Assembly: GCF_014645135.1 (NCBI RefSeq)
Contig: NZ_BMLH01000012.1
Span: forward strand, 28,481 to 92,480
Direction: 5' to 3'
DNA from: Rheinheimera tangshanensis
GTDB taxonomy: Bacteria; Pseudomonadota; Gammaproteobacteria; Enterobacterales; Alteromonadaceae
Length of the DNA: 64,000 nucleotides
Each line of letters opens with the position of its first letter. Position 1 is the first letter of the stretch. Under the pieces are notes generated by a model that worked only from the letters and a program-made list of their open reading frames with translations, searched no databases and was not told the DNA's origin. Of the stretch, positions 1-9,073 are shown one piece after another. The translations under genes and the position numbers were made by a program.

Positions 1-839
1 AGGGAGAAGTGAGCTGGCCGGTACTTCGGATGGTCTGCCAAATGGAACTGACGAGTCATATGCTGGTGAATGCGGCGATGGATAGATATGCCAGCAATGA
101 AATGGTACTGGCTGAGCAGTTGATTGAGACCACTCCCGATAACAGTCTGACCTTGTTTGACCGCGGCTTTTATTCGTTGGGATTGTTACATGCGTGGCAA
201 CGCAATGGACACAACCGACACTGGCTTATTCCGCTGAAAAAAGGCACTCAGTACGAGGTCTTAGAAAAGCTAGGCAAGCAGGACTATAGGGTTCGGTTGA
301 ACACGACGCCACAGGCGCGGAAAAAATGGGCAGAACTGCCAGAAGAGCGTTTATTGCATAAAAAAGTCAAGGGAAAAGAGTGCTTTATCCTGACGTCCAT
401 GTTGGATACTCAGCGTTATGTCGGCGATGAAATCGTCGATTTATACAGCCAGCGCTGGGAAATTGAATTGGGTTACCGGGAGATGAAACAACAGCTGCTG
501 CAGAATGAATTTACACTGCGCAGTAAAAAGCCAGAACTCATCAGGCAAGAGTTATGGGGGATGTTGTTATGTTACAACCTTATCCGATACCAGATGGTAA
601 GGATGAGTAAGGTCTTGCCGGGTATTTATTCAAACGAACTGAGTTTTACCTTGTGCGCGCATGCCATCATCAACATGTTCACGTTTGGTTTTACATTGAG
701 TCATGCCCATCACATACCCAAAGAACTCTCGAACCTGACAGAGCAGGCTGAGTTTTACGTCTTACCATTCAGGCGCGAAGAGCGTAGTGATCCAAGGCAA
801 ATCAAAAGGAAATCCAGCAAATATGCGTACAAAAAATAA
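1..839 (+). CDS. IS4-family transposase, 3' part (5' end outside window)
   Basis: DDE transposase of an IS4-type insertion sequence, cutting and pasting its own element. The reading frame is open through the left edge (codons from position 3 onward), so the start and the first catalytic Asp lie outside the window. Visible parts are the second catalytic region, DRGFYS, about 50 residues in from the GTG at 9, and the IS4 signature with the catalytic Glu, [16 protein letters not shown], about residues 147-162. The C-terminus is basic ([10 protein letters not shown]), as usual for this family. The stop codon overlaps a 12-bp inverted repeat at 838-866. Whether the whole element is intact cannot be judged from here. 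Confidence 0.9.
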   Translation, partial: GEVSWPVLRMVCQMELTSHMLVNAAMDRYASNEMVLAEQLIETTPDNSLTLFDRGFYSLGLLHAWQRNGHNRHWLIPLKKGTQYEVLEKLGKQDYRVRLNTTPQARKKWAELPEERLLHKKVKGKECFILTSMLDTQRYVGDEIVDLYSQRWEIELGYREMKQQLLQNEFTLRSKKPELIRQELWGMLLCYNLIRYQMVRMSKVLPGIYSNELSFTLCAHAIINMFTFGFTLSHAHHIPKELSNLTEQAEFYVLPFRREERSDPRQIKRKSSKYAYKK

Positions 840-866
840 TGCCAGTCAGCTTAACTGACTGGCATT
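838..866. terminator. Perfect 12-bp inverted repeat at the IS4 transposase stop
   Basis: AATGCCAGTCAG, five-base loop, CTGACTGGCATT, starting inside the transposase stop codon. It can act as a transcription terminator or form part of the right end of the insertion sequence. There is no long T-run directly after the stem, although a T-rich stretch follows near 880-892. The exact IS boundary is not resolved. Confidence 0.6.
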
Positions 867-964
867 AGCCTTGTGCTCCTTTTCTTTTTTTCAATACGAC
901 CAACGCTATCTGCTGTTAAACTTCATGTATCCTTTTTGATTTTATGTAGTTAGGGACCATAGTT

Positions 965-1948
965 GTGGCCAAAACACTGATGTTTGTCGCTTTATTGTGG
1001 TGTGCTTTTTGTGAAGCGTCCACAGAGCACAACGCTGTTGTCTGGATGAAAAATGGTGACAGATTAACAGGTGTTATCACTCAGCAAGACAAAGACATTG
1101 TCTTTTTGAATCTGCCTTATTCGGGGCAAGTGCAATTGCCCAGGGCTCAGATTGATCGGATTGAGCAGCAAAAGCTGCTTGCTGCCCCCATAGTTGTCGC
1201 TGAAACTCATGCTGTGGTGATAAAAAACCAAGCTGTACGGCACTCTAGTGTGGATCTGACCGCAGGTAAAAAACGCAGTAGCAGTAGTACCGACAATCTG
1301 GGTTTTAAAACGGCCTTTGAGCAGCGTGATACCAATATACGGCTAACCTTTGATGGCAAATACGATTACGAAACCAGTAATTCGCTCAAGAAAACTCATA
1401 AATATCTGCTCAATCCAGGTGCTGACTATTTTTTCCAGCCGCAATTATTCTGGCGTAATAAGGTGGATTATTCGCAGGACTTTATCGCGGCCGATTACAA
1501 AAACATCGATCTAAGCTCGGGTTTAGGCTACAGCTTTTATGACACCGCTGAACTGAGGATTGAGTTTATTGCACTAGCGGGTCTAAAGCGAACTCACTTT
1601 AAAGAAACTGCAGGGCTGGAATTATTTCTTGGCGACCGACAGCAGTTAGATTTTCGTCACATCCAGCTGGAATGGGATTTGCGGTATTTATGGCCTGGCA
1701 GCAGCTTTGAGGTATTTAGTGAAGGCAGCTACTTAAAACCAGTGAATCAGCCGGTGCAATACATTGAATTCAGACAAGATATAAACATAAGCTCAGGGTT
1801 GCATTATTATCTGACCGAGCGCATTCGGTTGTCCTTTTCAGTCGATTTAGACTGGTCAAAAATTGATGTGGTGTTGCCTCGATACGAGGGATTCTCGGCA
1901 GACAGCCGCGATTTACATCAAAAACTCAGTATAGGTGCCAAGTTCTGA
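965..1948 (+). CDS. DUF481-family outer-membrane protein (YdiY-like)
   Basis: Predicted salt-induced-type outer-membrane beta-barrel protein of the DUF481 family; its biochemical role is not established. The start is a GTG with AGGGA about nine bases upstream. Residues 1-19 form a signal peptide (hydrophobic core FVALLWCAF, then CEAS). Residues 25-70 contain the N-terminal motif typical of these proteins (VWMKNGDRLTGVI and VQLPRAQIDRIEQQ). The remainder alternates polar and hydrophobic residues with many aromatic strand ends and closes in Phe (LSIGAKF), the usual barrel-assembly terminus. It lies alone between the IS end and a convergent protease gene. Confidence 0.8.
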   Translation: MAKTLMFVALLWCAFCEASTEHNAVVWMKNGDRLTGVITQQDKDIVFLNLPYSGQVQLPRAQIDRIEQQKLLAAPIVVAETHAVVIKNQAVRHSSVDLTAGKKRSSSSTDNLGFKTAFEQRDTNIRLTFDGKYDYETSNSLKKTHKYLLNPGADYFFQPQLFWRNKVDYSQDFIAADYKNIDLSSGLGYSFYDTAELRIEFIALAGLKRTHFKETAGLELFLGDRQQLDFRHIQLEWDLRYLWPGSSFEVFSEGSYLKPVNQPVQYIEFRQDINISSGLHYYLTERIRLSFSVDLDWSKIDVVLPRYEGFSADSRDLHQKLSIGAKF

Positions 1949-1955
1949 AAAAAAA

Positions 1956-1977
1956 GGGGCTGAGTATACCCAGCCCC
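1956..1977 (-). terminator. Rho-independent terminator for the S8 protease gene
   Basis: GGGGCTG, eight-base loop, CAGCCCC. On the minus strand the stem is followed by eight T residues (A-run 1948-1955 on the plus strand), so it terminates the protease gene ending at 1989. It may also stop read-through from the DUF481 gene. Confidence 0.8.
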
Positions 1978-1988
1978 TGAACTATCAA

Positions 1989-3797
1989 TTAAAGGCTGAT
2001 AGCAGTGCTGGCGCTGCACTTAGTTGTGCTTGCCGCTTCACAGACTTTGTAGCTGTAGCTGCCACGGTTTAACGGACCATCACGATGGGCCCCGTCATTG
2101 GTTGTGGTCAGAATTTTCACGTTATTGCGGTACAGGTCAACTGAGCTTGTAGTTGCACTTGCCCATTTCAGGTCAACATAACGTTTACCTTTACTGGAAA
2201 TACCCTGTAAAGTCAGGCTGATACCTGGTGTTGGAGTCACGCCACCACCACAACCGTTGGTCGTCAGGTATTGATGTGCTGCTGCCGCCTGAACAATACC
2301 GTAACCGAAGTAAACATCTTTACCTGCGGTACCAGAGTCTTTCGCCGTAGCTTTTAACGCATTACGGATTTGAGTACCGGTACAGCCTGGATGATTTGAC
2401 CAGACCAGAGCTGCGATACCTGAAACAGCAGGCGTTGCCATAGAAGTTCCGCTCATCAGGCCATAATCGCTGGTGCCTATATTGATTGACGCTGTAGTTG
2501 CAGAAAGTAGGGCCGTTCTGTCTTCAAAAGCTGCGCCTACGGCAGGGATGGATGTGGTGTTGGCTGAACCTTCACCTAAGGTGCCGTATAACATGCCTGC
2601 AGTGTTATTGATCAGAACAGCTCCTACGCCACCAGAGTTCTGACAGTTTTTTACCTTGTCGTGGAAGGAGATCACACCACGGTCAATCATACAGATTTTA
2701 CCGGCTGCGCCTGAATTCACCGTTTCTGCTGTGCCCATAAAAAAGGTTGCTGCACTTGCTGACCCTGGATTTTCCATGGCTGAGGTTGCAAAAGGAGTGC
2801 CGTTCGCGCTTAAGGTTGCGCTGGTTGCCATATCGGCTGGGTAAGTAGATAGGGTATCTACACCACCTGCAGTGGCTTCCACACAAATAGTCTCGTCCGT
2901 TTTTCCATTAGCAGTACAGCTTGGGAATTGGGAGAAGTCGGCGATATTATTGTTATTGTCGTTGGCACCTATCATCATGACCGATGGGTAACCTGCCGGG
3001 TAAGAGCGCACATTGTTACCGTCATTTCCTGCAGCTGCTATGACTAAACCGCCAGCGTCAGTGAAGGTTTTAAAGGCATTTGATTCAGTAGTATTGGCAC
3101 CACCACCGCCTAAGCTCATGCTGATAATGTCAGAGCCAGCATTTTTACATTTTTGTGCTGCGTAAGCTAAATCCGAAGAATATCCCCAGCCTTCAGCGTT
3201 AAATACTTTGATGATATGCATAGAGACGCCTGGCGCCATGCCTACTACACCAAAACCGTTATCAGCCGCACCTATAGTTCCTGCTACATGAGTACCATGC
3301 GGCCCACCGTTGACGTTCCAGCTGCCTGTACCTGAATCGTTGTCACCTGTAATGCTGCCCCAGTCAAAGTCAGGATTAGATTGGTCTAAACCTGAGTCGA
3401 TCACACAGACTTTAATGCCAGCACCAGGGTTAAATTGCACCTGATTGGCTTGAGACTGGTACACAGCATAAGGAGTGATTTGTTGTTGCATCGGATCGCC
3501 GGCGTCATCATTAAACAACGCCAAAGGTTTACGTACTAAATCTTCTTCTACCAGTTTGATATGAGGGTTTTTTAAAATACCTCGGATTTCGTCCACCGAC
3601 TTGCCGTTGAACTGAGCGGCGATAAAACCATCTGCATCTACTTTTACTTCGCCACCCAGTTGTTTTGTTAAGGCGGTGATGATCCCTTTGTTGGCATTAT
3701 CGACCTGAATAATAACCCGGTCCGCTGCTGTCGCAGTGGTGCAGCCCAAGGCTATTAAAGTTGCGAAGGAGATTTTGCTTAACTTACTGATTTTCAT
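1989..3797 (-). CDS. Secreted subtilisin-like serine protease (S8) with PA insert
   Basis: Extracellular endopeptidase of the subtilase family, 602 residues from the ATG at 3797, chosen because GGGAAC lies just upstream and a clear signal peptide follows (MKISKLSKISFATLIALGCTTATAA). An in-frame ATG at 3965 would put 56 non-secretory residues in front. Order: signal 1-25; inhibitor-type propeptide about 26-95; catalytic domain with Asp134 (VIDSG), His167 (HGTHVAG), oxyanion Asn258 (AAGND) and Ser452 (GTSMATP); a protease-associated (PA) domain inserted about 345-435; and a C-terminal FN3-like module about 520-602. The layout matches secreted marine subtilases. It is expressed alone. Confidence 0.93.
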   Translation of the reverse strand: MKISKLSKISFATLIALGCTTATAADRVIIQVDNANKGIITALTKQLGGEVKVDADGFIAAQFNGKSVDEIRGILKNPHIKLVEEDLVRKPLALFNDDAGDPMQQQITPYAVYQSQANQVQFNPGAGIKVCVIDSGLDQSNPDFDWGSITGDNDSGTGSWNVNGGPHGTHVAGTIGAADNGFGVVGMAPGVSMHIIKVFNAEGWGYSSDLAYAAQKCKNAGSDIISMSLGGGGANTTESNAFKTFTDAGGLVIAAAGNDGNNVRSYPAGYPSVMMIGANDNNNNIADFSQFPSCTANGKTDETICVEATAGGVDTLSTYPADMATSATLSANGTPFATSAMENPGSASAATFFMGTAETVNSGAAGKICMIDRGVISFHDKVKNCQNSGGVGAVLINNTAGMLYGTLGEGSANTTSIPAVGAAFEDRTALLSATTASINIGTSDYGLMSGTSMATPAVSGIAALVWSNHPGCTGTQIRNALKATAKDSGTAGKDVYFGYGIVQAAAAHQYLTTNGCGGGVTPTPGISLTLQGISSKGKRYVDLKWASATTSSVDLYRNNVKILTTTNDGAHRDGPLNRGSYSYKVCEAASTTKCSASTAISL

Positions 3798-4023
3798 TGA
3801 TTTGTTCCCGTTTATTATTATTGTTTTCTCCACTGCATCTGAGCATCTTTGTGCTTTTATCGCATGAATGTGGAGTCTTGTCGCATTTGTTGCTGTATAT
3901 AAGCCTCTTCTAAATGCCATTTTTTGCGATGAGAAAGCAATCAAAATATTAAATTTTGTTTCCAAGTGTAATTAAATGTAATCGGTGGCGTGTATAGCTA
4001 TTTGTACAGAAATTAGCTGGAGG

Positions 4024-4050
4024 GTGCTTCGTCTGGCAAGAACGAAGCAC
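4024..4050 (-). terminator. Hairpin downstream of the LLM oxidoreductase gene
   Basis: Perfect nine-base stem GTGCTTCGT / ACGAAGCAC with a nine-base loop, 26 bases past the stop of the minus-strand gene at 4076. There is no clear T-run after it, so it is a terminator candidate only. Confidence 0.45.
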
Positions 4051-4075
4051 TCAGGAGACAGATGAAAAAACAGAA

Positions 4076-5065
4076 TTAACGAGTGATCAGCTCTGAAGCT
4101 ATTTGAAAAGAATATTGTCGTGCTTTTGGGTCGTGCATCATAGCAGTCAGCATTAACTCGTCTGGTTGATGTGTTGCAATAAAATTCAGAATACCTTGTT
4201 TTACTTCAGCCGGATTACCGATGACAGAGCAAGCCAGAGCTTTTTCCACATAAGATTTTTCGTGCGCTTGCCAGATCTGATCCATATCCTCGACTGGCGC
4301 AGGTAACAAACCTGGCACACCGCGCACTAAATTAACAAACTGCTGCTGTGGTGAGGTAAAAAGACGCTGAGCTTCGGCTGTGGTATCCGCAGCAAAGACA
4401 TTCAGCGCCAGCATCAGGTAAGGCTTATCCAGTTGAGCCGATGGCTTAAATTCTCTGCGATACAAAGCTGCTGCCTGTTCCAGCATGGCTGGCGCAAAAT
4501 GTGAGGCAAAAGCATAAGGTAAACCCAGATGGGCAGCCAGTTGAGCACCATATAAGCTCGAACCTAAGATCCACAAGGGGACATGCAGGTGTTGCCCCGG
4601 TACAGCTTGTACCGCCTGATTGGGTTTAACCGGCCCAAAATACTGCTGCAATTCAAGGATATCGCTTGGGAACTGATCTTCAGTTTCCATACGATTGCGC
4701 CGCAAGGCCCGTGCAGTTTGTTGATCGCTGCCCGGCGCACGGCCCAAACCTAAGTCAATCCGGTTTGGATACAAAGTCGCTAAAGTGCCAAATTGTTCGG
4801 CGATGACCAGAGGGGAGTGATTCGGCAACATAATGCCACCAGCACCCAGGCGGATGCGTGAAGTCGCAGCGGCTAAGTGACTGATTAGCAGAGATGTTGC
4901 GGCACTGGCAATACCCGGCATATTGTGATGTTCAGCCAGCCAGTAGCGATGGTAACCCAAAGCGTCAGCTTGTTGTGCCAGAGCTTTGCTATTGGCAAAA
5001 CTGTCGCTAATAGTACTGCCCGAAGGGACAGGCGCTAAATCTAAAATAGAAAGAGGGATCATCAA
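4076..5065 (-). CDS. Luciferase-like flavin-dependent oxidoreductase (YhbW/MsnO8-type)
   Basis: LLM-class, FMN-dependent monooxygenase-fold protein of 329 residues, close to the family's usual 330. The fold is visible from the N-terminal [11 protein letters not shown] strand, [13 protein letters not shown] (about 38-50), [14 protein letters not shown] (about 70-83), [23 protein letters not shown] (about 90-112) and PLWILGSS (about 162-169). This subgroup (E. coli YhbW) has no assigned substrate, so none is proposed. It is monocistronic. A 14-bp palindrome lies about 30 bases upstream of the start and could be an operator. Confidence 0.88.
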   Translation of the reverse strand: MMIPLSILDLAPVPSGSTISDSFANSKALAQQADALGYHRYWLAEHHNMPGIASAATSLLISHLAAATSRIRLGAGGIMLPNHSPLVIAEQFGTLATLYPNRIDLGLGRAPGSDQQTARALRRNRMETEDQFPSDILELQQYFGPVKPNQAVQAVPGQHLHVPLWILGSSLYGAQLAAHLGLPYAFASHFAPAMLEQAAALYRREFKPSAQLDKPYLMLALNVFAADTTAEAQRLFTSPQQQFVNLVRGVPGLLPAPVEDMDQIWQAHEKSYVEKALACSVIGNPAEVKQGILNFIATHQPDELMLTAMMHDPKARQYSFQIASELITR

Positions 5066-5391
5066 TACTCCGCTTAGCTGTGAACTTTCTGTTTTATACC
5101 AATTGGTATGGAACTATGGCAGCTATGGGTACGCAATCATCTTTATTCAAGTCTGATGCTGTATTTCTCTCAGTGACAGGGGTGAGTGAGTGTTTTTTTG
5201 CGACGGACTGAACTTTGTCACTTGTCGATCATTTAGAGTAACTAAACGTCGCTCCTCGTTTCGCGTTCAACGCGGCGCCAGAGCAAACAAAATTTAATCT
5301 TGAAACGTCAACACGCCCTAGTATTGCGATAGATCAATAGCTTATATTCTGAACCAGCTAAGCTGGGCTCACCTAACAAAGACGATGAATC
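5066..5391. other. Intergenic region between divergent LLM and MgtC-type genes
   Basis: 326 bases shared by two divergent genes. It holds a perfect palindrome at 5096-5109 near the LLM start and a GC-rich stretch around 5246-5282. I see no small gene with a ribosome binding site and no recognisable RNA. Confidence 0.5.
5096..5109. promoter_or_regulatory. 14-bp perfect palindrome ATACCAATTGGTAT
   Basis: Perfect dyad 31-44 bases upstream of the LLM oxidoreductase start, a position suited to a repressor operator. No regulator gene is adjacent and I cannot name the binding protein. The assignment rests on symmetry and position only. Confidence 0.4.
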
Positions 5392-6666
5392 ATGGCAGAA
5401 TTTGACGTAACCCTGACCCAAAACTTTCTGATCGCGCTACTGATTGGGGCTTTGGTGGGTATAGAGCGGGAAAAACATAAAAGTAACTCTCACCCCGGTT
5501 CTTTTGCCGGAGTTCGAACTTATATTTTATTGGCTCAGTTTGGTGCCGTCAGTGCCTGGTTATCGGTATTTTTACAAACGCCCTGGTTATTTATCGCTGC
5601 TTTGGCTGCGGTGGCTATGATAGTACTCAGCTCTTATTATCTGGAAAACAAAGCCAATGCAGTGGCTTTAGGTTTAACTACTGAGCTGTCTGCTATTACG
5701 GTCTGCCTGTTAGGGGGCGCCGTTATGTTTGGTTTTGCCGAAATTGCGGTGTCATTGGCCATTTTAACTTCGGCTATTTTAGCCTTTCGGGATCCCTTAC
5801 ATGGCTTAGTCAGCAAAATTGGTGCTGATGATCTGTATGCAGGGTTAAAGCTTTTGATCGCCAGTTTTATCGTCTTGCCTTTGTTGCCAAATCAAGCTGT
5901 TGATCCCTGGCAGGCGCTAAATCCTTATAAACTCTGGCTCTTGGTCATTTTGATCTCTGGATTATCTTTAGTGGGTTATGTCGCTGTGCGTTTTTTTGGC
6001 TCAGTCAAAGGCACTATGATTACTGCCCTGACCGGCGGCCTGGTGTCCTCTACCGCTATGACTTTAAGTTTTTCCCGCAGCAGCAAAACGGAAACTGACA
6101 GTGGAGCAGCCAACAGATTAGCTGCCGGTATTCTGCTGTCCTGGTTAGTGATGTTCTGTCGGGTTTTGTTGATTGTCGCTGCCGTCTCTGTACCTTTGAT
6201 GCAACAATTAGTCTGGCCTTTGTTGGGACTGGCGCTGTTAACAGCGGTACTTGCGGTCGCATTTTTTCTGGCCGGACACAAGCTACAATCGGTCGAAGCC
6301 ACAGAGTTGTCTGTGACTAATCCTTTTAGTTTATGGTCAGCTATTCAATTTGCTTTGTTATTTGCGCTGGTGCTGTTGCTGGTTAAGCTCACAGAGCATT
6401 ATGCCCCGGGACAAGGTTTATATTGGCTGGCCGCTTTAGCGGGCTTAACGGATGTTGATGCCATCAGCTTATCGGTCGCAGATTATGCTGGTCGCACTCA
6501 CGCTGTAGATTTAGCCGCTACAGCTATAGGTATCGCCATCCTGAGTAACTCCGTAGTAAAAACAGCCATGGTATGGGTGGCTGGCACTCGAACTTTGGCC
6601 CTTAGGGTGAGCGCAGCCACTGTGGCGCTTGGGCTGATGGGGTTGTTGTTATTTCGTTTTAGCTAA
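5392..6666 (+). CDS. MgtC/SapB-type membrane protein with DUF4010 domain
   Basis: Integral inner-membrane protein of 424 residues with about 12 hydrophobic segments. The N-terminal part has the MgtC/SapB hallmarks: IALLIGALVGIEREKH (about 13-28) and GVRTYILLAQFGA (about 40-52). The C-terminal half is the DUF4010 module, with conserved SGLSLVGYVAVRFFG, GLVSSTAMTLSFSR and LAALAGLTDVDAISLS segments. MgtC-type proteins are linked to magnesium homeostasis and stress survival, but the function of this two-domain group is unknown. No Mg-responsive leader is evident upstream. Confidence 0.85.
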   Translation: MAEFDVTLTQNFLIALLIGALVGIEREKHKSNSHPGSFAGVRTYILLAQFGAVSAWLSVFLQTPWLFIAALAAVAMIVLSSYYLENKANAVALGLTTELSAITVCLLGGAVMFGFAEIAVSLAILTSAILAFRDPLHGLVSKIGADDLYAGLKLLIASFIVLPLLPNQAVDPWQALNPYKLWLLVILISGLSLVGYVAVRFFGSVKGTMITALTGGLVSSTAMTLSFSRSSKTETDSGAANRLAAGILLSWLVMFCRVLLIVAAVSVPLMQQLVWPLLGLALLTAVLAVAFFLAGHKLQSVEATELSVTNPFSLWSAIQFALLFALVLLLVKLTEHYAPGQGLYWLAALAGLTDVDAISLSVADYAGRTHAVDLAATAIGIAILSNSVVKTAMVWVAGTRTLALRVSAATVALGLMGLLLFRFS

Positions 6667-6752
6667 ATGGAAAGTCACTGAGTCGGCGGATGCTCAGCTT
6701 GTCTTAAGTTTTGCTTGCCACAATAAAAATAACTGCTGAAAAAGAGGTGGAT

Positions 6753-7307
6753 ATGTCGGGTTCTCAACAAAGTTACAATCAATGGATGGTTCGTTTGCAC
6801 TGGCTGACCGTGCTGTTGATCATCGCTATTTATGCCAGTATTGAATTCAGAGGCATCTTTGAAAAAGGCACGCCAGAGCGCGATTTGATCAAAGAGGTGC
6901 ATTTTGTACTGGGGTTAAGTTTGTGGTTTATTACCTTGCTGCGTCTGGTGGTGCGGCGTTTTAGTGCTATCCCTGCAATAGAACCGGCGCCCTCTGCTCT
7001 GGCTATTAAAATTTCTGGTCTGATGCATCTGGCACTTTATGGCTTTTTACTGCTGATGCCTTTACTGGGATGGCTGATATTAAGTGCTGGCGACAAAGTT
7101 ATTCCGTTCTGGGGTTTTCAAATGCCAGCGCTGATAGGGCCGGATCCGGATTTGGCGGGGTCCATTAAAGAAATCCATGAAATGCTGGGCACTGTAGGTT
7201 ATGTGCTGATTGCAGTGCATACTTTGGGCGCGCTGGCGCATCATTACCGATTCAAAGACAATACCTTAAAACGTATGTTGCCCGGTTTATTTGGTCAGAA
7301 AAGCTAA
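6753..7307 (+). CDS. Cytochrome b561-family protein
   Basis: Di-haem b-type membrane cytochrome of 184 residues, predicted to pass electrons across the inner membrane, probably from the quinol pool to a periplasmic acceptor. The ATG at 6753 is preceded by AAGAGGTGG at good spacing, so an in-frame ATG at 6711 is rejected. Four transmembrane helices carry the expected His ligands: RLHWLTV (helix 1), EVHFVLGL (helix 2), LMHLALY (helix 3), and EIHEMLG / AVHTLGALAHH (helix 4). No partner YceI-like gene is next to it. Confidence 0.87.
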   Translation: MSGSQQSYNQWMVRLHWLTVLLIIAIYASIEFRGIFEKGTPERDLIKEVHFVLGLSLWFITLLRLVVRRFSAIPAIEPAPSALAIKISGLMHLALYGFLLLMPLLGWLILSAGDKVIPFWGFQMPALIGPDPDLAGSIKEIHEMLGTVGYVLIAVHTLGALAHHYRFKDNTLKRMLPGLFGQKS

Positions 7308-7366
7308 AACTGGTTGACGGGGATCGTTGAAAGGTTTTAACTCTGGGCCCTCTTGAGTGAGGGCCT

Positions 7367-8299
7367 ATGAGTAAAGCAAAACAAGCTTCCGAAATTACCT
7401 TGCCGGCCAAAGATTTGGGCTGGGGCACTGTGCTGAATTTTCTGATTGATAAATTCAGCCGTATCGATGCTGCTATTTGGCGACAACGAGTGGCAGACGG
7501 CAAAGTACATTGGTTTGGTGGTGAGCTGATCCATGCCAATACGCTTTTTTTGCCGAGTCGCAGAGTTTGTTATTACCGTGAAGTTGTTGCTGAGCCCTGC
7601 ATTCCTTTTGCTCACCAGATCCTGTATCAGGATGAGCATATCCTTGTGGCCTGCAAACCGCATTTTTTACCCGTCACACCAGGCGGCGAATTCGTCAACG
7701 AATGTCTGCTCGAGAGAGTAAAACGGGAGACAGGTTTGCCTGACATAGTTGCTGTGCATAGATTAGATAAAGAAACAGCGGGTTTGGTGCTGTTTTCTGT
7801 CAATAGCCAAAGCCGCCCTTTGTACTATCAGCTATTTGCCACTGGCCAGATCTGTAAAAGTTATCAAGCTGTTGCTTATTTGTCTGACGAGCTACAGCAG
7901 TTGCCATTACCGCAGCACTGGCAGGTAAAAAACCGCCTGGAAAAATCGAATCCGACTTTTTTAATGCAGCAGGCAGAAGGGGAAGTGAATGCTGTTTCCA
8001 GCCTCAGTCTGGTGGATAAAAGAGCTGAACTTGGATTATTTGAATTGAGTCCCCATACAGGTAAAACCCATCAACTGCGTTTGCATATGCTGTCTTTGGG
8101 TTGCCCTATTTTATTTGATAAATATTACCCGAATTTATTACCAAAACAGCCAGGACAAGAGTTGGATCTTACACAACCTTTGCAATTACTGGCCAAGCGC
8201 TTAAATTTTACTGATCCGGTTAGCGGATTGGAGCATCAATTTGAATCAAGTCGTCAGTTGCAAAGCTGGCCTTTTGATGACGGTTCTAAGGAAAACTAA
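7367..8299 (+). CDS. RluA-family pseudouridine synthase
   Basis: RNA-modifying enzyme converting uridine to pseudouridine, 310 residues. The RluA catalytic motif HRLDKETAGL is present, with catalytic Asp134. Other family segments are YQDEHILVACKPHFLPVTP (about 87-105) and the C-terminal PHTGKTHQLRLHM with the conserved Lys/Arg region. The N-terminal 75 residues resemble a reduced S4-like region. The RNA target cannot be inferred from sequence. Its stop codon shares one base with the start of the next gene (TAATG), indicating translational coupling. Confidence 0.88.
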   Translation: MSKAKQASEITLPAKDLGWGTVLNFLIDKFSRIDAAIWRQRVADGKVHWFGGELIHANTLFLPSRRVCYYREVVAEPCIPFAHQILYQDEHILVACKPHFLPVTPGGEFVNECLLERVKRETGLPDIVAVHRLDKETAGLVLFSVNSQSRPLYYQLFATGQICKSYQAVAYLSDELQQLPLPQHWQVKNRLEKSNPTFLMQQAEGEVNAVSSLSLVDKRAELGLFELSPHTGKTHQLRLHMLSLGCPILFDKYYPNLLPKQPGQELDLTQPLQLLAKRLNFTDPVSGLEHQFESSRQLQSWPFDDGSKEN

Positions 8300-8649
8300 T
8301 GTCTAAAAAAGTCTATTGTGTTGCTCAGTTTCTGCCTAAGCCGGGTAAAGAGGCTGAACTTTTTAAAGTACTGCAAGGTTTGGAGGCCAATACCTTGCGT
8401 GAAGATGGCTGCTTGCAGTACAGAGTAACGCGTCAAATCTCCAGCCCTTTTGCTGAGGGTAAAAGTTTCCCCATTGTTTTTAATGAAATATGGGCTGATC
8501 TCAAGAGTTTTGAAGCACATTGTCAACGCAATGAAATTAAAGATTTTTTTCAAGCCTATTGTCTGGCTGAAACAGGTTTAGCCGCGGACTGGAACGTCTG
8601 TATTTACAGCGATGAGCCAGAAAACTTTGATGCACCAAAGCTGGTATAG
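8299..8649 (+). CDS. ABM-domain protein (putative quinol monooxygenase)
   Basis: Small alpha/beta-barrel protein of 116 residues of the antibiotic-biosynthesis-monooxygenase (YgiN-like) fold. Visible features are the N-terminal strand VYCVAQFLPKPGKEAELF, the central DGCLQYRVTRQ, and FNEIWADLKSFEAHCQRNEIKDF, where these proteins carry the conserved E-W and H. The substrate is unknown; the family includes quinol oxidases and detoxifying enzymes. It overlaps the preceding pseudouridine synthase gene by one base and is probably co-translated with it. GGAAAACT before the start serves as the ribosome binding site. Confidence 0.75.
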   Translation: MSKKVYCVAQFLPKPGKEAELFKVLQGLEANTLREDGCLQYRVTRQISSPFAEGKSFPIVFNEIWADLKSFEAHCQRNEIKDFFQAYCLAETGLAADWNVCIYSDEPENFDAPKLV

Positions 8650-8761
8650 TCGCGTCAGACAGAACTGACTTTATTTTTTAAGCACGGTTTCTGAGACCTG
8701 ACTGCTTTAGGCCCGAACTTAGTATGAACACTGTCATCCCATCCATCTGGTGAGCTCTTAC

Positions 8762-9010
8762 ATGTCAAAACCAGTTTTTAGAAAACTACCTGCCCATACT
8801 ATGGGTTATGTGATGCCGCTTATTTTATCCATTATTATGAGCTGTATTGTGTCTTTGATCAGTACGTTAAAAAGCACAGGCTTTAGCGGTTTTGAATTAC
8901 CGATTTGGTTGGGCGCCTGGGGATTATCCTGGGTAGTGGCTTATCCGGTATTGCTGTTGATATTACCCTTGGTGCGTAAGCTGACATCCTTCATTGTCGA
9001 AACGCCTTAA
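8762..9010 (+). CDS. DUF2798 small membrane protein
   Basis: Two-helix inner-membrane protein of 82 residues, matching the DUF2798 family in size and pattern: FRKLPAHTMGYVMPLILSII at the N-terminus, first helix about 15-38, and second helix with WLGAWGLSWVVAYPVLLLILP about 50-72. The ATG at 8762 has GGTGAG seven bases upstream; the in-frame GTG at 8750 lacks such a site. The family function is unknown. A terminator follows directly. Confidence 0.75.
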   Translation: MSKPVFRKLPAHTMGYVMPLILSIIMSCIVSLISTLKSTGFSGFELPIWLGAWGLSWVVAYPVLLLILPLVRKLTSFIVETP

Positions 9011-9028
9011 TCGCGCTTTTCATGATAA

Positions 9029-9058
9029 AAAAACGCCGGTACGAAAACCGGCGTTTTT
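9029..9058. terminator. Bidirectional rho-independent terminator
   Basis: Stem AAAAACGCCGGT / ACCGGCGTTTTT with a six-base loop gives a T-run on both strands. It lies between the convergent DUF2798 gene and PhoX-type gene and can serve both. Confidence 0.9.
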
Positions 9059-9073
9059 ATTTAGAGCAACCTA

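Noticed and set aside
2656-2844. Open frame opposite the S8 protease
   Set aside because: Lies inside a gene with complete catalytic motifs; no ribosome binding site or recognisable product.
3798-3965. 56-residue N-terminal extension of the S8 protease
   Set aside because: It would bury the signal peptide; the ATG at 3797 has a ribosome binding site.
5246-5282. GC-rich stretch resembling part of 15995-16040 in reverse
   Set aside because: Only short, scattered matches (around CGCTCCT and CGCGTTCAA); not enough to call a repeat.
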